Shown piece by piece: positions 24,570-36,346 of a DNA stretch of 64,000 nt. The stretch covers positions 43,384 through 107,383 of the forward strand of contig JAZDHY010000033.1 of the NCBI GenBank assembly GCA_043805435.1, in the 5' to 3' direction. Position 1 is the first letter of the stretch, and every line of letters starts with the position of its first letter. Made by a program: the position numbers and the translations under genes. The DNA comes from JAEXOD01 sp043805435 (lineage in GTDB: Bacteria > Bacteroidota > Ignavibacteria > Ignavibacteriales > Melioribacteraceae). Below the pieces are notes generated by a model. The model saw nothing but the letters and a program-made list of their open reading frames with translations, had not been told where the DNA came from and ran no database searches.

Positions 24570-25414
24570 TTAATAAACTCGTAACATTTTTCAACTAATA
24601 TACTTCTTTCAATTAAAGATATAAAACTACCGCTTTTATATTCATAAATCGGCTCGAATTTTGGTGATTGGTAATCCTCATTAAATTTAGACATTAAAAA
24701 GGTTTCAACGGGCAGCAGTTCAATTCTGTAATTATTTTGAATAAGAATTGGTGTGATAATATTCATTAGGTCATGCGCAGTATTTTCAACAGTTAAAACA
24801 TCGTCAAAATTTATTATCAAATTAATTAAATATCGGTTATCACCAATTTGTGTAACGTCCGCATTAGGAACTAATTTTTTAAGTTTATCTTTATCATTAC
24901 CAACTACAACAAAATTATAAAAACCGTGAGTGTAGTTAATATTACCGTCTAAAAAATATAAATAAAAATTATCACTGCAGTCAATTATCTTATTCCCTTC
25001 AATAATAATTTTTCCTTCTTTACCCATCAAAACAAGTTTATTGTCTTTAACCGGTTCAACGGCTTTAACATGATACAATAAATTAACATTATGTTTAACC
25101 AATAAATCCTGCAAAACAAATTTTAACTGTTCATGATTAACAAAATATTCATAAACATGTTGATAAATATTGGTTTTATAACAATTTTTTTCACCTAAAG
25201 TATCAAGTATTAATTTATTAAATTTATGAATATTCATACTGTAAATATCCTGCAATAAACATAAATTTTCGGTAATACCACCGCCTAAAAATCCATATTT
25301 ATTTACAAGTAAAACATCTGCGCCTTTGGATTTATAAAACAAAGCATAAAATACACCGGTTATACTTCCGCCGTAAATAATGTAATCGTATTTTTTATTA
25401 TATAAATGTTCCAT
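24566..25414 (-). CDS. FAD-dependent oxidoreductase-like protein
   Basis: 282 residues. The N terminus is a dinucleotide-binding fold (YDYIIYGGSITGVFYALFYK, then a GGGIT turn near 44), as in the FAD_oxidored family. The rest is poorly conserved, and the protein is shorter than the 400+ residues common in that family, so part of the substrate domain may be missing. It lies 1 nt after the HyuA-like gene and overlaps nanE, so it is in the middle of a three-gene minus-strand operon. Substrate unknown. Confidence 0.65.
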   Translation of the reverse strand: MEHLYNKKYDYIIYGGSITGVFYALFYKSKGADVLLVNKYGFLGGGITENLCLLQDIYSMNIHKFNKLILDTLGEKNCYKTNIYQHVYEYFVNHEQLKFVLQDLLVKHNVNLLYHVKAVEPVKDNKLVLMGKEGKIIIEGNKIIDCSDNFYLYFLDGNINYTHGFYNFVVVGNDKDKLKKLVPNADVTQIGDNRYLINLIINFDDVLTVENTAHDLMNIITPILIQNNYRIELLPVETFLMSKFNEDYQSPKFEPIYEYKSGSFISLIERSILVEKCYEFIK

Positions 25415-25415
25415 T

Positions 25416-27569
25416 TTATTCCTTTTGCGACGCTAATAAAATAATAGTTTCATCGCTGTTTGTTTTAGAAATTTCGGAATCCAATAAAGCTAAAATTTGC
25501 GATTGATTTATTAATCCGCAATAGTCAATAATTCTTGGGCCTATTACCACATATATATCCGGCATTAAAGCACCGGCATCCCCAAAAGTTGTAAGTTTAT
25601 CAACAACATCGGTAACAATATTTTTTAACAAATTTTTGTTTGTAATATATGTAAAAGCTTTATTAATTTGAAGACGTATTGTCCCTTCTTTATCAATAAT
25701 TCTAACTTTTCTTATTTCTTTTTTTATTAATCCAAAAAGAATTTTTTTAATTCCGTTATAATTAACAGCATAAAGGTGTGATGTTGACCCTGTAATAACA
25801 AGTTTTTCTTTTTCTTCTTTCATCGATTTTGCACAAATATCCAGCAGTTCGTTTTCCGTAAGTATTTTTTGTACTAAATCTTTTGTTCGTAATTCGCTAT
25901 TTCCCATTGCAGTGGCAATAACCTTTTTGTTTTTGCTGTCAATTTCAATAGTAACTTCAATAGATTCCGGTATAGCACCCATTTCAACTACGGAATCGTA
26001 GGCTTCTTTTTGAAGTTGTAAAATATCCGATTCAGTAGGGGACAACATATTTTTTTCAATCGAATCGCGTATCATTCCAAGAGCAGCACCAATTGCTGAA
26101 ATTACTTCTGTATTTTCTGCAATTTTGTAGGGGATTTTTAGATATTTGGAAGTAAAAGGAACAATAGCCGAAGCACCACCACCGCCGCCAAGGAATTCAA
26201 TTAAATCGGGATCTAATTTATATTCGCGGGTAAGTTGTTTTATTATGGGTTTTATTTTTTCAGCCGATATAGTCAAAATATCTTTGGCAATATCATTTGC
26301 TTTATGGTTTAATTTTTTTTCTAATGTATTAAAACAAGATTTAACTGCATTTATATTTGCTTGTCCGTGTCCAACTTCATTTACCAAATCAAGCATGTAA
26401 GATGCTTCGGTTGGTGTAACACAATAGTTCTTATCATTTGTTTTTATAGCCATATAATCGGCAGGATCAGATGATTTAGGCTGGATTTTTTCAATTTCAA
26501 AATCATCAAAATCTTTAATATTTTCAGAATATGCCGCATAAGTTAGATTTGCAATATGTGCACTACGCGGGCCTACATCAATAATTTTATTACCGGAAAT
26601 TCGTGGGATGGAACCACCGGCAATCCCAATAGTTCTAACATCCAAAGTACGTAAATATAAACGATTACCGCCAATTTGTGCCGACTTGATTTGAGGTTTG
26701 CCATTTTTAATAACAGAAATATCGGTTGATGTGCCGCCGACCTCCAAAAATATTCCGTCTGATACTTTTGCATACATCATTGCAGCTGCAACACCGGCAG
26801 CCGGCCCGGAAAGCATTGTTAAAATAGGACGTTTCCTCATTTCGTTAATGCTCATTATACCGCCGTCGCTGCGCATTACCATTAAAGGTGCATTAATACC
26901 GCTTTTGCGTACGGCTTCTTCGGTTAAATTTGCAGTTTCAAGCATTTTGGGCATCATACTGGCGTTAATAATTGCTGTTCTTGTTCTAACACGCAAACCG
27001 TATAAACGACTTATTTTACAAGCCGCTGTTGCTTGAATATCCATAGATTCCGCAACCGATACAACTAATTCTTCATTTTCAGGATGATCTACACTAAAAG
27101 CTTCACTGGCAACAATAACATCGGCACCTTCATCAAGTAAAAAATTAATACTTTCTTCAATCTTTGATCTTTCCAATGGAAGGGAAGTATCTAAAAATAC
27201 ATACTTTACCGGTAATATTTTATTTGGGGCTAGCTGAATATCGTTAAGATTTGTTTCTTTTTGTACCCTGTTTTTTTCAAGTCCTTTTCCCATTCCAATA
27301 ACACCAACTGAGGCAACATCTCCTTCTAAAAGTGCATTTGTTGCCTGTGTAGTAGAATGTGCAATTAGTATTACTTCATCAGGATAAATATCATGTTTTT
27401 CAATAAGTATATGCATGGAATTTACCACACCTCGTGCAACACCTTCTAAAGCATTGTGTGTGGTTGGCACACAAGCTTTACCTAAAATCGAAAAATCCGC
27501 AATATCAATAGCAACCGCATGTGTAAACGTTCCGCCAACATCTATTCCAATTTTAATTTTTCTATTCAA
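25416..27569 (-). CDS. Hydantoinase/oxoprolinase A (HyuA)-like ASKHA ATPase
   Basis: 717 residues. Actin-like ATPase motifs are clear: IGIDVGGTFTHAVAID at 7-22, VMRSDGGIMS, MLSGPAAGVAAAM, FLEVGGTSTDISVI and a glycine-rich EFLGGGGGASAIV. HyuA proteins use ATP to open cyclic amides such as 5-oxoproline or hydantoins, usually with a HyuB partner. No HyuB gene is present. The last ~200 residues are an added domain not typical of plain HyuA. It heads the nanE operon on the minus strand. Confidence 0.82.
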   Translation of the reverse strand: MNRKIKIGIDVGGTFTHAVAIDIADFSILGKACVPTTHNALEGVARGVVNSMHILIEKHDIYPDEVILIAHSTTQATNALLEGDVASVGVIGMGKGLEKNRVQKETNLNDIQLAPNKILPVKYVFLDTSLPLERSKIEESINFLLDEGADVIVASEAFSVDHPENEELVVSVAESMDIQATAACKISRLYGLRVRTRTAIINASMMPKMLETANLTEEAVRKSGINAPLMVMRSDGGIMSINEMRKRPILTMLSGPAAGVAAAMMYAKVSDGIFLEVGGTSTDISVIKNGKPQIKSAQIGGNRLYLRTLDVRTIGIAGGSIPRISGNKIIDVGPRSAHIANLTYAAYSENIKDFDDFEIEKIQPKSSDPADYMAIKTNDKNYCVTPTEASYMLDLVNEVGHGQANINAVKSCFNTLEKKLNHKANDIAKDILTISAEKIKPIIKQLTREYKLDPDLIEFLGGGGGASAIVPFTSKYLKIPYKIAENTEVISAIGAALGMIRDSIEKNMLSPTESDILQLQKEAYDSVVEMGAIPESIEVTIEIDSKNKKVIATAMGNSELRTKDLVQKILTENELLDICAKSMKEEKEKLVITGSTSHLYAVNYNGIKKILFGLIKKEIRKVRIIDKEGTIRLQINKAFTYITNKNLLKNIVTDVVDKLTTFGDAGALMPDIYVVIGPRIIDYCGLINQSQILALLDSEISKTNSDETIILLASQKE

Positions 27570-27984
27570 AAATTTACTCCAAAATAATCATTTAATAACA
27601 CCAAAAAATTTTGTTACATTTTAATTAAAACAATATTCCCAACTTAAGCAATAAAAAAAATAGTACACTCCTTTAAGTGTGTTTTGTATCAAAGGGGTTT
27701 AGTTGTTTTTACAATTAAGGAGGGTAACTGCCCCTCTTTATTAATTTACGAATAACAAATAATAATAATATAAAAAGTTATTCTTTTAAGCAGTCACATT
27801 TTTCCGGGTATGTTTTGTAAAATTTATATTGTTCTGACAAATATTTCATATTTAATTCATCTAAAAAACCATTTAATAATTACATTATAGAATATACTAT
27901 AATTTGTTGTTTAAATTTGTAGTTTTTTATATTTCGGCATATTTAATTGTAAAAATTAAAAAAATATTTTTAATAATTCAAATT
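27570..27984 (-). other. Leader region of the HyuA-like operon, with a weak hairpin
   Basis: 415 nt without a gene between the permease stop and the HyuA-like start. On the minus strand ACACT-TAAAGG-AGTGT (27665-27680) is followed by a run of eight Ts (27653-27660), a weak terminator after the permease. A second palindrome GAGGGG-CAGTTA-CCCTC lies near 27720-27738. No riboswitch I can recognise. Confidence 0.4.
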
Positions 27985-29448
27985 TTACATAAAAAGATAA
28001 GCAGAAAATAAAAGACCTACAATGGCAGCAATCCAGGTATAAGGCAATGTATTCCATAATACCTTTTGAACATCCACCCGCATTTCGTTGGCTAACCAAA
28101 CATTATGAGTATTTGTAGGGTCACTTATTCCCTGTATCTGTCCAACGGACAATAAAAGTCCCATTACGGCAGCAGGATTTAACCCCGAAGCTAAAAATAC
28201 AGCTGCAATTCCATATCCCATTCCCCAAACATTTAAGGGTCCACGGTATAAAGCTAACGGAGCTGCTAAAGCAAAAATTAACACATAGCTAAATCCGTTA
28301 GCCGGTACAATAACTTCTAAAAGAGGTTTTAATAAGTGAAGAACCGGCCATGTTCCTGCATAATCTTTTGGTCCCATAATAGCAACAAGAAGCATCCCGA
28401 TTCCAAACATTAAAATAACAGCCGGCATAACTACTCCGCCGCCTTCAAATATAGATCTGATAAATAAATTTAGTCTTTTCTTTTTATAAGTTACAATAAA
28501 AGCATATAATAACCCAACCACAAAAGCGGCAATAAAATCAAAACTAAACATAAGAATTAAAAGAAGTGGAATTATTGGAGTAAAATAAGAAATCCAATGA
28601 ACATCGTTTTTGTTTTCATTTAGTCCCATTATAGCGCGCACAACGGCAGTAATAAATAATAATACTATTAACAATGCGGTTAAATAATAAATTCCGGTCA
28701 CTATAATAGAATAAACTTGCATTATGCCATTTTTTAATTCTATTGGTAAAAGATAATTAAAAGTAAAAATCCCACCTCCAATAATAACCAATGCTACTAT
28801 TGAACGATAAAATATTCGTTTAAATTTAATTTCAACGCCGTCTTTGTACAATTGAAATGTGATATAAATTATTGCAATAACAAAAGTTATACTGAACATT
28901 ATTAAAGCAAAAGATAATATCTGGTCTTGGCTTAGTTTCATTACCTCGCGGTAAACAGCCCAATTGCCTACATTTAGGGTACCGCCTATACTTAACCCAA
29001 ATAAAAATATTCCTACTGTTGTTAAAGGGCCTATGCCAACAGATGCCATAATAGGTAAAACGATGGTTGCTACCATAATAATTGCGCCTAATCCACCTAA
29101 TGTAGAAAATAACAAGATTATTAATGAAAGCATTAATACCGCAATTAGCCATGGGTTATCACCGGATAGTTCTGCTCCTTTTTTTATAAAACTTTCTGCA
29201 ACACCGGTTTTTTGTAACACAACACTAAGCATACTTCCAAACATTGCTATAGTGTAGGCAGAGCTAAGCTTTAAAGTGCCTTCACCAATTACATATTTAA
29301 TAATATCGTTAAAATTTACACCTGCAAATACAGGAATAACAACTGCCATTAAAGGAAGTGCTATTATTGCGGGGATTTTTCTCAAAAACATTAAAAAAGC
29401 TATTGATAAAAAAGACAGGATAATTAAAATAGTTTGCAATATTTCCAT
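27985..29448 (-). CDS. Ion-transporter-superfamily permease (GntP/CitMHS/DcuC-like)
   Basis: 487 residues with about 12-14 membrane segments. Two half-repeats are suggested by similar glycine/proline-rich re-entrant stretches (TLGGLGAIIMVATIVLPIMA, and GQIQGISDPTNTHNVW near the C terminus). This is the layout of anion transporters of the IT superfamily, which carry organic acids such as gluconate or citrate. The substrate cannot be read from sequence. It lies upstream of the HyuA-like operon on the same strand and is divergent from the nucleoside-gate protein, so it probably imports the substrate of this pathway. Confidence 0.7.
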   Translation of the reverse strand: MEILQTILIILSFLSIAFLMFLRKIPAIIALPLMAVVIPVFAGVNFNDIIKYVIGEGTLKLSSAYTIAMFGSMLSVVLQKTGVAESFIKKGAELSGDNPWLIAVLMLSLIILLFSTLGGLGAIIMVATIVLPIMASVGIGPLTTVGIFLFGLSIGGTLNVGNWAVYREVMKLSQDQILSFALIMFSITFVIAIIYITFQLYKDGVEIKFKRIFYRSIVALVIIGGGIFTFNYLLPIELKNGIMQVYSIIVTGIYYLTALLIVLLFITAVVRAIMGLNENKNDVHWISYFTPIIPLLLILMFSFDFIAAFVVGLLYAFIVTYKKKRLNLFIRSIFEGGGVVMPAVILMFGIGMLLVAIMGPKDYAGTWPVLHLLKPLLEVIVPANGFSYVLIFALAAPLALYRGPLNVWGMGYGIAAVFLASGLNPAAVMGLLLSVGQIQGISDPTNTHNVWLANEMRVDVQKVLWNTLPYTWIAAIVGLLFSAYLFM

Positions 29449-29540
29449 AAAAATTCGTAATTTATTACCTTATATAAAAAATTATTAAACTAAAAATAAG
29501 AAAGAATTATATTTATTTCTAAAAGAATTTAAATTATTAA

Positions 29541-29548
29541 TATATTTG
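29541..29548 (+). promoter_or_regulatory. Candidate -7 element upstream of the gate protein gene
   Basis: TATATTTG, identical to the -7 element in front of tRNA-Leu, 32 nt before the ATG. No convincing -33 TTG was found at the right distance. Confidence 0.35.
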
Positions 29549-29580
29549 TATCTTAATTCCCTATAAAATATGAGGTAAGA

Positions 29581-31214
<1,634 letters not shown>

Positions 31215-31218
<4 letters not shown>

Positions 31219-32168
31219 GAATTTTTTTAACAAGAGAATTACCTGAAGCAGCTTTAAATTTATTGCTTAAAAATGGTTTTGAAGTTGATGTTTATGCTAA
31301 AAATAAACAAATAAGCCAAGCCGAATTAATTAAGTTTGGTAAGGACGCTGATGGTATTCTTTCGTGTTTGCCCGATAAATTTACACCTGAAGTTATTAAC
31401 GAATTAGCTAATTGTAAAATTATTGCAAATTATGCTGTTGGATATAATAATATTGACATAAAATATGCAAAATCAAAAAATATTATTGTTACAAACACTC
31501 CGGGTGTTTTAACCAATTCAACTGCCGATTTGGCAGTATCTTTAGTTTTAGCTTGTGCCCGTAATGTAATTGCCGGTCACGAGATGGTTAGTAACGGTAA
31601 ATTTAAAGGCTGGGCTCCTAAATTATTGCTTGGGTACGAACTTGCCGGCAAAACTGTTGGAATTATTGGTGCAGGAAGAATTGGAACTGAAACGGCAATA
31701 AGATTAAAATCGTTTGGCACACATATTATTTATTATAACAGAAGTAAAAAGAAAGATTTTGAAGAAAAAACGGGTGCAAAAAAAGTTAATTTGGATACTT
31801 TATTAAAAAAGGCCGATATTGTTTCGCTGCATATACCGCTTAATAATGATACGCTTAATTTAATTTCAAAAGAAAAACTTGAACTTCTAAAACCTAATGC
31901 TATTGTTGTTAATACTGCAAGAGGTGAAATAATTGATGAAGCTGCTTTAATTGAATTATTAAAAGAAAATAAAATTTTTGCAGCCGGTTTTGATGTTTAT
32001 CAAAATGAACCTGATGTTAATAAAGATTTATTAAAACTAAAAAATGTTGTTCTTCTTCCTCATATTGGAAGTGCTTCTTTTGAAGCACGTACAAAAATGG
32101 CAGAAATGGCAGCTTTAAATATTATTAATGTCTTAAAAGGTGAAAAAGCTTTAAATCAGGTTAATTAA
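31215..32168 (+). CDS. D-2-hydroxyacid dehydrogenase (glyoxylate/hydroxypyruvate reductase or D-glycerate dehydrogenase)
   Basis: 317 residues. The NAD-binding domain shows GIIGAGRIGTETA, and the catalytic set is complete: Arg in NTARGEIIDE, Glu in QNEPDV and His in LPHIGSAS. The substrate-loop region NYAVGYNNID is typical of the GhrB/D-glycerate dehydrogenase group. The start ATGA overlaps the stop of the gate protein. It would interconvert a D-2-hydroxyacid and the 2-oxoacid using NAD(P)H. Context with NanE and the permease suggests sugar-acid catabolism, but the substrate is not proven. Confidence 0.87.
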
Positions 32169-32193
32169 ACAAATATTATCTTAAATATATTTT

Positions 32194-32248
32194 TAAACCC
32201 CAATTGAGTTGACGTTAATAATAAATACGCTGCCCTTTGGGGTTTTTT
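32194..32248 (+). terminator. Terminator after the dehydrogenase gene
   Basis: AAACCCCAA (32195-32203) pairs with TTGGGGTTT (32237-32245), leading into a T-run. The loop is long (33 nt) but the GC core is solid. Confidence 0.6.
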
Positions 32249-32373
32249 GTTTTGGGGATGTAATACCTTATACCAAACAGATAACAAGATAGTTGGAAAA
32301 ACAGTTGTTTGGCAATATTGCAATTCGGTTTTTTAATACAAATATTTCTTTGCTTCTAAAGTTAAACAAACCG

Positions 32374-32575
32374 TGTAAAAATTTGGGTAAAAATAAAGAA
32401 TGGCCATTTTGTTAACAAAAACAATGTCACCCTTTCAGGGTTTTGCGTTTATTTTTCTGCTTTTGCTATAATCATGTCATCCCTTCGGGATTGCGTAATA
32501 CCACATAACATATTATTATATGAGGCATTAACGTGTATTTATTACACGGCAGTACAGACGAGTCGCGCAAAGTTT
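32374..32575 (+). repeat. Composite hairpin repeat unit, copy A (about 200 nt)
   Basis: Diverged third copy of the unit at 62906 and 63378. It opens with TGTAAAAATTTGGG, then ATGTC + ACCCT-TTC-AGGGT (32429-32441), then ATCATGTC + ATCCC-TTC-GGGAT (32479-32491), then the TTAACGTGTAT...ACACGGC block, and ends near TTTGTAAC (about 32566). The stem arms differ from those of the other copies while staying paired. Confidence 0.8.
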
Positions 32576-33322
32576 GTAACAACTCGTAACGCCACAAAAA
32601 CCAGAATTCCGGCAGTGTTCAACTTATAAGGATATTATTTTACGACTTTTCATAAAATCCTCAATTATATCACAGTCTGGTTTTCCATCCGGCTTGATAT
32701 AAACCTAAATATAACTCCTAACTTGATGTCTGTTTAGTATTACATAATATTGACTTCACTAGGTTAGGCTTTTTTTTTGATTATTTGTGTTTATTGTAAA
32801 TTAGTCGGCGGGGAATATATACTTTTAAAATAACCTTTTTTATATTAATCCTACCAATTATTTATATTCGGGATATAATTTATCTTTATTAACAACCCAT
32901 TTATGGGTGGAATGTATATAGAAAATCAATTCAACCAACAGCGGTATTTAGCTCCAGCGGAGCGACATTGATATACCTATAACATGTTGTTTTGCAATGT
33001 ATTATGTCTCGCCCCGATGGGGCTTGTGAGCGGTTTTTAGGGGGTTTATTTCTCAATAAACATTTCGTTCCGCAAAGGCCGGGCTGATACCTGCAAATAT
33101 ATAATTCTCAGCATATATTCACCCAATATTTTTGCAGATAAGTTACTTGTTATTTCCAATCAATCAGCTTCTTTTTATTAGTTTGGGATAATATTAACCC
33201 TATAATACTTGTCGTATTTTTTTTGTTTAATTTTGTTTATATAAAAATAACCATAAAAAAATGAAATAATAGCATTTTTTCATTACTTTAAGACTTTCAA
33301 ATTAAAGAGTTATTTAAATATC
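32576..33322. other. Long spacer with further palindromes, no gene
   Basis: AT-rich DNA between the dehydrogenase and the EamA transporter. Two more hairpins of the family occur: GCTCC-AGC-GGAGC at 32951-32963, and ATGTCTC + GCCCC-GAT-GGGGC at 33011-33023. The rest shows no ORF, RNA gene or promoter that I can support. Confidence 0.6.
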
Positions 33323-34180
33323 ATGTGGTTAATTTTTGCATTATTAAATCCGTTAAGTGAGGCAATACGTAGTTTAATTTCTAAAAAGACTTCAAAAACA
33401 GTTGATCCTTTGATAATTGCATGGACAAATTATGTTTTTCCTTTTTTTGTTTTTTTACCCGGTCTTTTTTTTATAGAATTAAAATTCAGTTTGCAGTTTT
33501 GGGTTGCAGTTTCAATAACAGCTTTTATAAATTTATTAGCAACAATTTTTTATAATAAAGCTTTGGCTTATGGCGATATATCTTCCGTAATGCCTATGTT
33601 AAGTTTTACACCGTTATTTTTATTAATAACTTCGCCAATATTAATTGGTGAATTTCCTAATATATATGGTTTGCTGGGTGTGTTATTAATTGTTATAGGT
33701 TCTTATTTATTAAATATCAAAACAAATAAAAAAGGATTTTTTGAACCATTTAAATCCTTAATAAAAAATAAAGGCACTAGGTATATGTTATTTGTGTCGT
33801 TTATTTGGAGCATATCGGCAAATTTTGATAAAATATCAATAAACAGTTCTTCAGTTTACCAACACCTTATTATAATAAATATATTAATATTTACATCTTT
33901 AACTGCTTTTACGGCTTATAAGAAAAAATTTAATAAACAAAATCTTTTTGAAAATAAAAAACCTTTAATGCTTATAAGCTCTCTTGCAGTAGGCTCCTTT
34001 ATTTTTCATATGGCAGCACTTTCGTTAACATTAGTAGCATATGTTATTGCCTTAAAAAGGTTGTCAGGTCTTCTTTCGGTGTTTTTTGGTTTTTATTTTT
34101 TAAAGGAAGCAGATATAAAAAGCAGGATGTTGGGTGCTTTAATTATGTTTTTAGGAGTTGTGTTAATTGTTTTAGCATAA
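33323..34180 (+). CDS. EamA/DMT family transporter
   Basis: 285 residues with ten membrane segments in two EamA repeats (1-140 and 150-285). The second ends with ALKRLSGLLSVFFGFYFLKE and a final helix LGALIMFLGVVLIVLA, the usual DMT signature. Such proteins export or import metabolites; the substrate is unknown. It is preceded by a 1.1-kb spacer and followed by an AT-rich hairpin (34195-34220), so it is probably a single-gene transcript. Confidence 0.85.
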   Translation: MWLIFALLNPLSEAIRSLISKKTSKTVDPLIIAWTNYVFPFFVFLPGLFFIELKFSLQFWVAVSITAFINLLATIFYNKALAYGDISSVMPMLSFTPLFLLITSPILIGEFPNIYGLLGVLLIVIGSYLLNIKTNKKGFFEPFKSLIKNKGTRYMLFVSFIWSISANFDKISINSSSVYQHLIIINILIFTSLTAFTAYKKKFNKQNLFENKKPLMLISSLAVGSFIFHMAALSLTLVAYVIALKRLSGLLSVFFGFYFLKEADIKSRMLGALIMFLGVVLIVLA

Positions 34181-34194
34181 AATATTCACAAATT

Positions 34195-34220
34195 AAACTT
34201 TAAAAGGCTTATTAAAGTTT
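34195..34220 (+). terminator. AT-rich hairpin between EamA and lpdA
   Basis: AAACTTTAA (34195-34203) pairs with TTAAAGTTT (34212-34220). Only two G-C pairs and no clear T-tail, so terminator activity is uncertain. Confidence 0.35.
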
Positions 34221-34254
34221 ATATATTATTAGATCAGATTTATAAAGGGAATAT

Positions 34255-35655
34255 ATGTCAAAACGGTACAATATTGCAATTTTAGGAGGCGGGCCCGGTG
34301 GTTACGTTGCCGCTATAAGGGCTGCTCAGCTAGGTTTTAGCACAGTAGTTATAGACAAAGAGAATTTGGGAGGCATTTGTTTAAATTGGGGATGCATTCC
34401 TACAAAATCTTTACTTAAAAATGCCGAACTTTATGATAACATGAAAAATCATGCAAAAGAATTCGGTATCAAGGTAGAAGGTCTTAGTTTTGATTTTGAA
34501 GCAATTATTAAAAGAAGCAGAGGGATTTCCGAAAAAATCTCCAAAAATGTTGAATTACTTATCAAAAAAAACAAAATTGATAGAATTAGAGGGTTTGGTA
34601 AACTTACAGCTCAAAAAACAATTATAGTTACAAAAGAAGATAACTCCTCCGAAGAAATATTTGCCGATAAAATTATTATTGCTACCGGTGCACGCCCGCG
34701 TTTTGTTCCAAACATACCTGTGGATAGGAAAAATATTATTACAAGCACAGAGGCAATGAGTTTAAAAGAACAACCCAAAGAACTTATAATAATTGGTGCG
34801 GGAGCAATTGGAGTTGAATTTGCTTATTTTTATAATGCATTAGGCACAAAAGTTACAATTGTTGAAATGTTGGATAATATTTTACCGATTGAAGATAAAG
34901 AAATATCGGATACTCTGGCAAAAAGTTTTAAAAAACGTGGAATTGAAATTTATACAAGCACAAAGGTTATTAGTGCCGTAACTGAAAACGATGGTGTTTC
35001 CGTTATTATTGAAAAAGATGGAACAACAAAAGAATTAAAAGCCGAAAAAGTTTTAAGTTCAATTGGGGTTATTGGTAATATTGAAGGCATTGGATTAGAA
35101 ACTCTTGGTGTGGATACATTCAAAAACAGTATAGTGGTTGACAGAGAAAACTATAATACAAATATTGAAGGTATTTATGCTGTTGGTGATGTAATTGGTG
35201 CTCCTTGGCTTGCACATGTTGCAAGTGCCGAAGGAATTACCTGTATTGAAAAAATAAAAGGTCTAAAAATTTCAAGTGTTGATTATAATTCAATTCCCGG
35301 TTGTACTTATTGCCAGCCGCAAGTAGCAAGCATTGGTTTTACCGAAGAAAAAGCAAAAGAAAAAGGATATGAGATAAAAATTGGAAAATTTCCTTTTATG
35401 GCAAGCGGTAAGGCTTTTGCTGTTGGTGAAAGGGAAGGTTTTGTAAAACTTATTTTTGACGCAAAATACGGTGAACTTTTAGGAGCGCATATTATTGGAA
35501 GTGAAGCTACTGAATTAATTGCCGAACTTGGTTTAGCAAAAACTTTAGAAGCAACACCGGAATCTATAATTAAAACAATTCACGCACATCCAACTTTATC
35601 AGAATCAATAATGGAAGCAGCAGCTAACGCTTATGGAGAATCAATTCACATCTAA
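34255..35655 (+). CDS. lpdA: Dihydrolipoyl dehydrogenase (E3)
   Basis: 466 residues. FAD motif LGGGPGGYVAAIRAAQLGF at 10-28, redox-active disulfide GGICLNWGCIPTKS (~39-52), NAD motif IIGAGAIGVEFAYF and the C-terminal His-Glu pair in HAHPTLSESIME. It reoxidises the lipoyl groups of E2 with NAD. It is the first gene of a lpdA-lipB-E1-E2-lipA cluster and overlaps lipB by 23 nt. AAAGGGAAT precedes the ATG. Confidence 0.96.
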   Translation: MSKRYNIAILGGGPGGYVAAIRAAQLGFSTVVIDKENLGGICLNWGCIPTKSLLKNAELYDNMKNHAKEFGIKVEGLSFDFEAIIKRSRGISEKISKNVELLIKKNKIDRIRGFGKLTAQKTIIVTKEDNSSEEIFADKIIIATGARPRFVPNIPVDRKNIITSTEAMSLKEQPKELIIIGAGAIGVEFAYFYNALGTKVTIVEMLDNILPIEDKEISDTLAKSFKKRGIEIYTSTKVISAVTENDGVSVIIEKDGTTKELKAEKVLSSIGVIGNIEGIGLETLGVDTFKNSIVVDRENYNTNIEGIYAVGDVIGAPWLAHVASAEGITCIEKIKGLKISSVDYNSIPGCTYCQPQVASIGFTEEKAKEKGYEIKIGKFPFMASGKAFAVGEREGFVKLIFDAKYGELLGAHIIGSEATELIAELGLAKTLEATPESIIKTIHAHPTLSESIMEAAANAYGESIHI

Positions 35656-36337
35656 AACACTTGATTATTGTAATTTGGGCTTAATTGATTACAAAAAAGC
35701 TTGGGATTTACAACATAATGTTTTTGCAAAAAGAGTAGATAATAAAATAAATGATACATTTTTTATGCTGGAACATCCAAATACATACACACTTGGAAAA
35801 GTAGCCAGTAAAGATAATTTAATTGGAAGCGAGGAATATCTTAAATCTAAAGGCATTTCTGTTTATGAAATTGATAGAGGGGGAGATATAACCTATCACG
35901 GACCCGGCCAAATAGTCGGTTATCCAATTATTGACCTTAAAAATTGGAAACAGGATACTCACCTTTATTTAAGAAACCTTGAAGAGGTAATTATTCAAGT
36001 CTGTAACAATTACGGTTTAATTGCCGGCCGAAAAAAAGAATATACGGGTGTTTGGATTGGCGAAAAAAAAATTTGTGCAATTGGAATTAAAATTAGCAGG
36101 TGGGTTACAATGCATGGTTTTGCTTTTAATGTAAATACAGACCTAAAACTATTTGACGGTATTGTTCCTTGTGGAATTAAAGATAAAGAAGTTACATCGT
36201 TATCAAAAGAACTAAACAGAAACTTAGATATTGAAGAAGTGAAAAGAAAAATTTTAGAAAAATTTATTAAGATGTTTGAATATAATGAATTTAATATTAC
36301 AAATCCTGATGTTTATAACTTAGAAAACAACAACTAA
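35633..36337 (+). CDS. lipB: Octanoyl-[ACP]:protein N-octanoyltransferase
   Basis: 234 residues with the LipB core: LEHPNTYTLGK, DRGGDITYHGPGQIVGYPI and the KICAIGIKISRWVTMHGFAFNV block, followed by FDGIVPCGI with the catalytic-type Cys, and the conserved Lys in CAIGIK. It moves octanoate from ACP to the E2 lipoyl lysine. The start lies inside the end of lpdA. LipA, which inserts sulfur to finish lipoate, is encoded at the other end of the cluster. Confidence 0.94.
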   Translation: MENQFTSKTLDYCNLGLIDYKKAWDLQHNVFAKRVDNKINDTFFMLEHPNTYTLGKVASKDNLIGSEEYLKSKGISVYEIDRGGDITYHGPGQIVGYPIIDLKNWKQDTHLYLRNLEEVIIQVCNNYGLIAGRKKEYTGVWIGEKKICAIGIKISRWVTMHGFAFNVNTDLKLFDGIVPCGIKDKEVTSLSKELNRNLDIEEVKRKILEKFIKMFEYNEFNITNPDVYNLENNN

Positions 36338-36346
36338 GGGGAAATT

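Noticed and set aside
27570..27984. Riboswitch upstream of the HyuA-like operon
   Set aside because: Only two short palindromes were found and no known aptamer pattern could be recognised.
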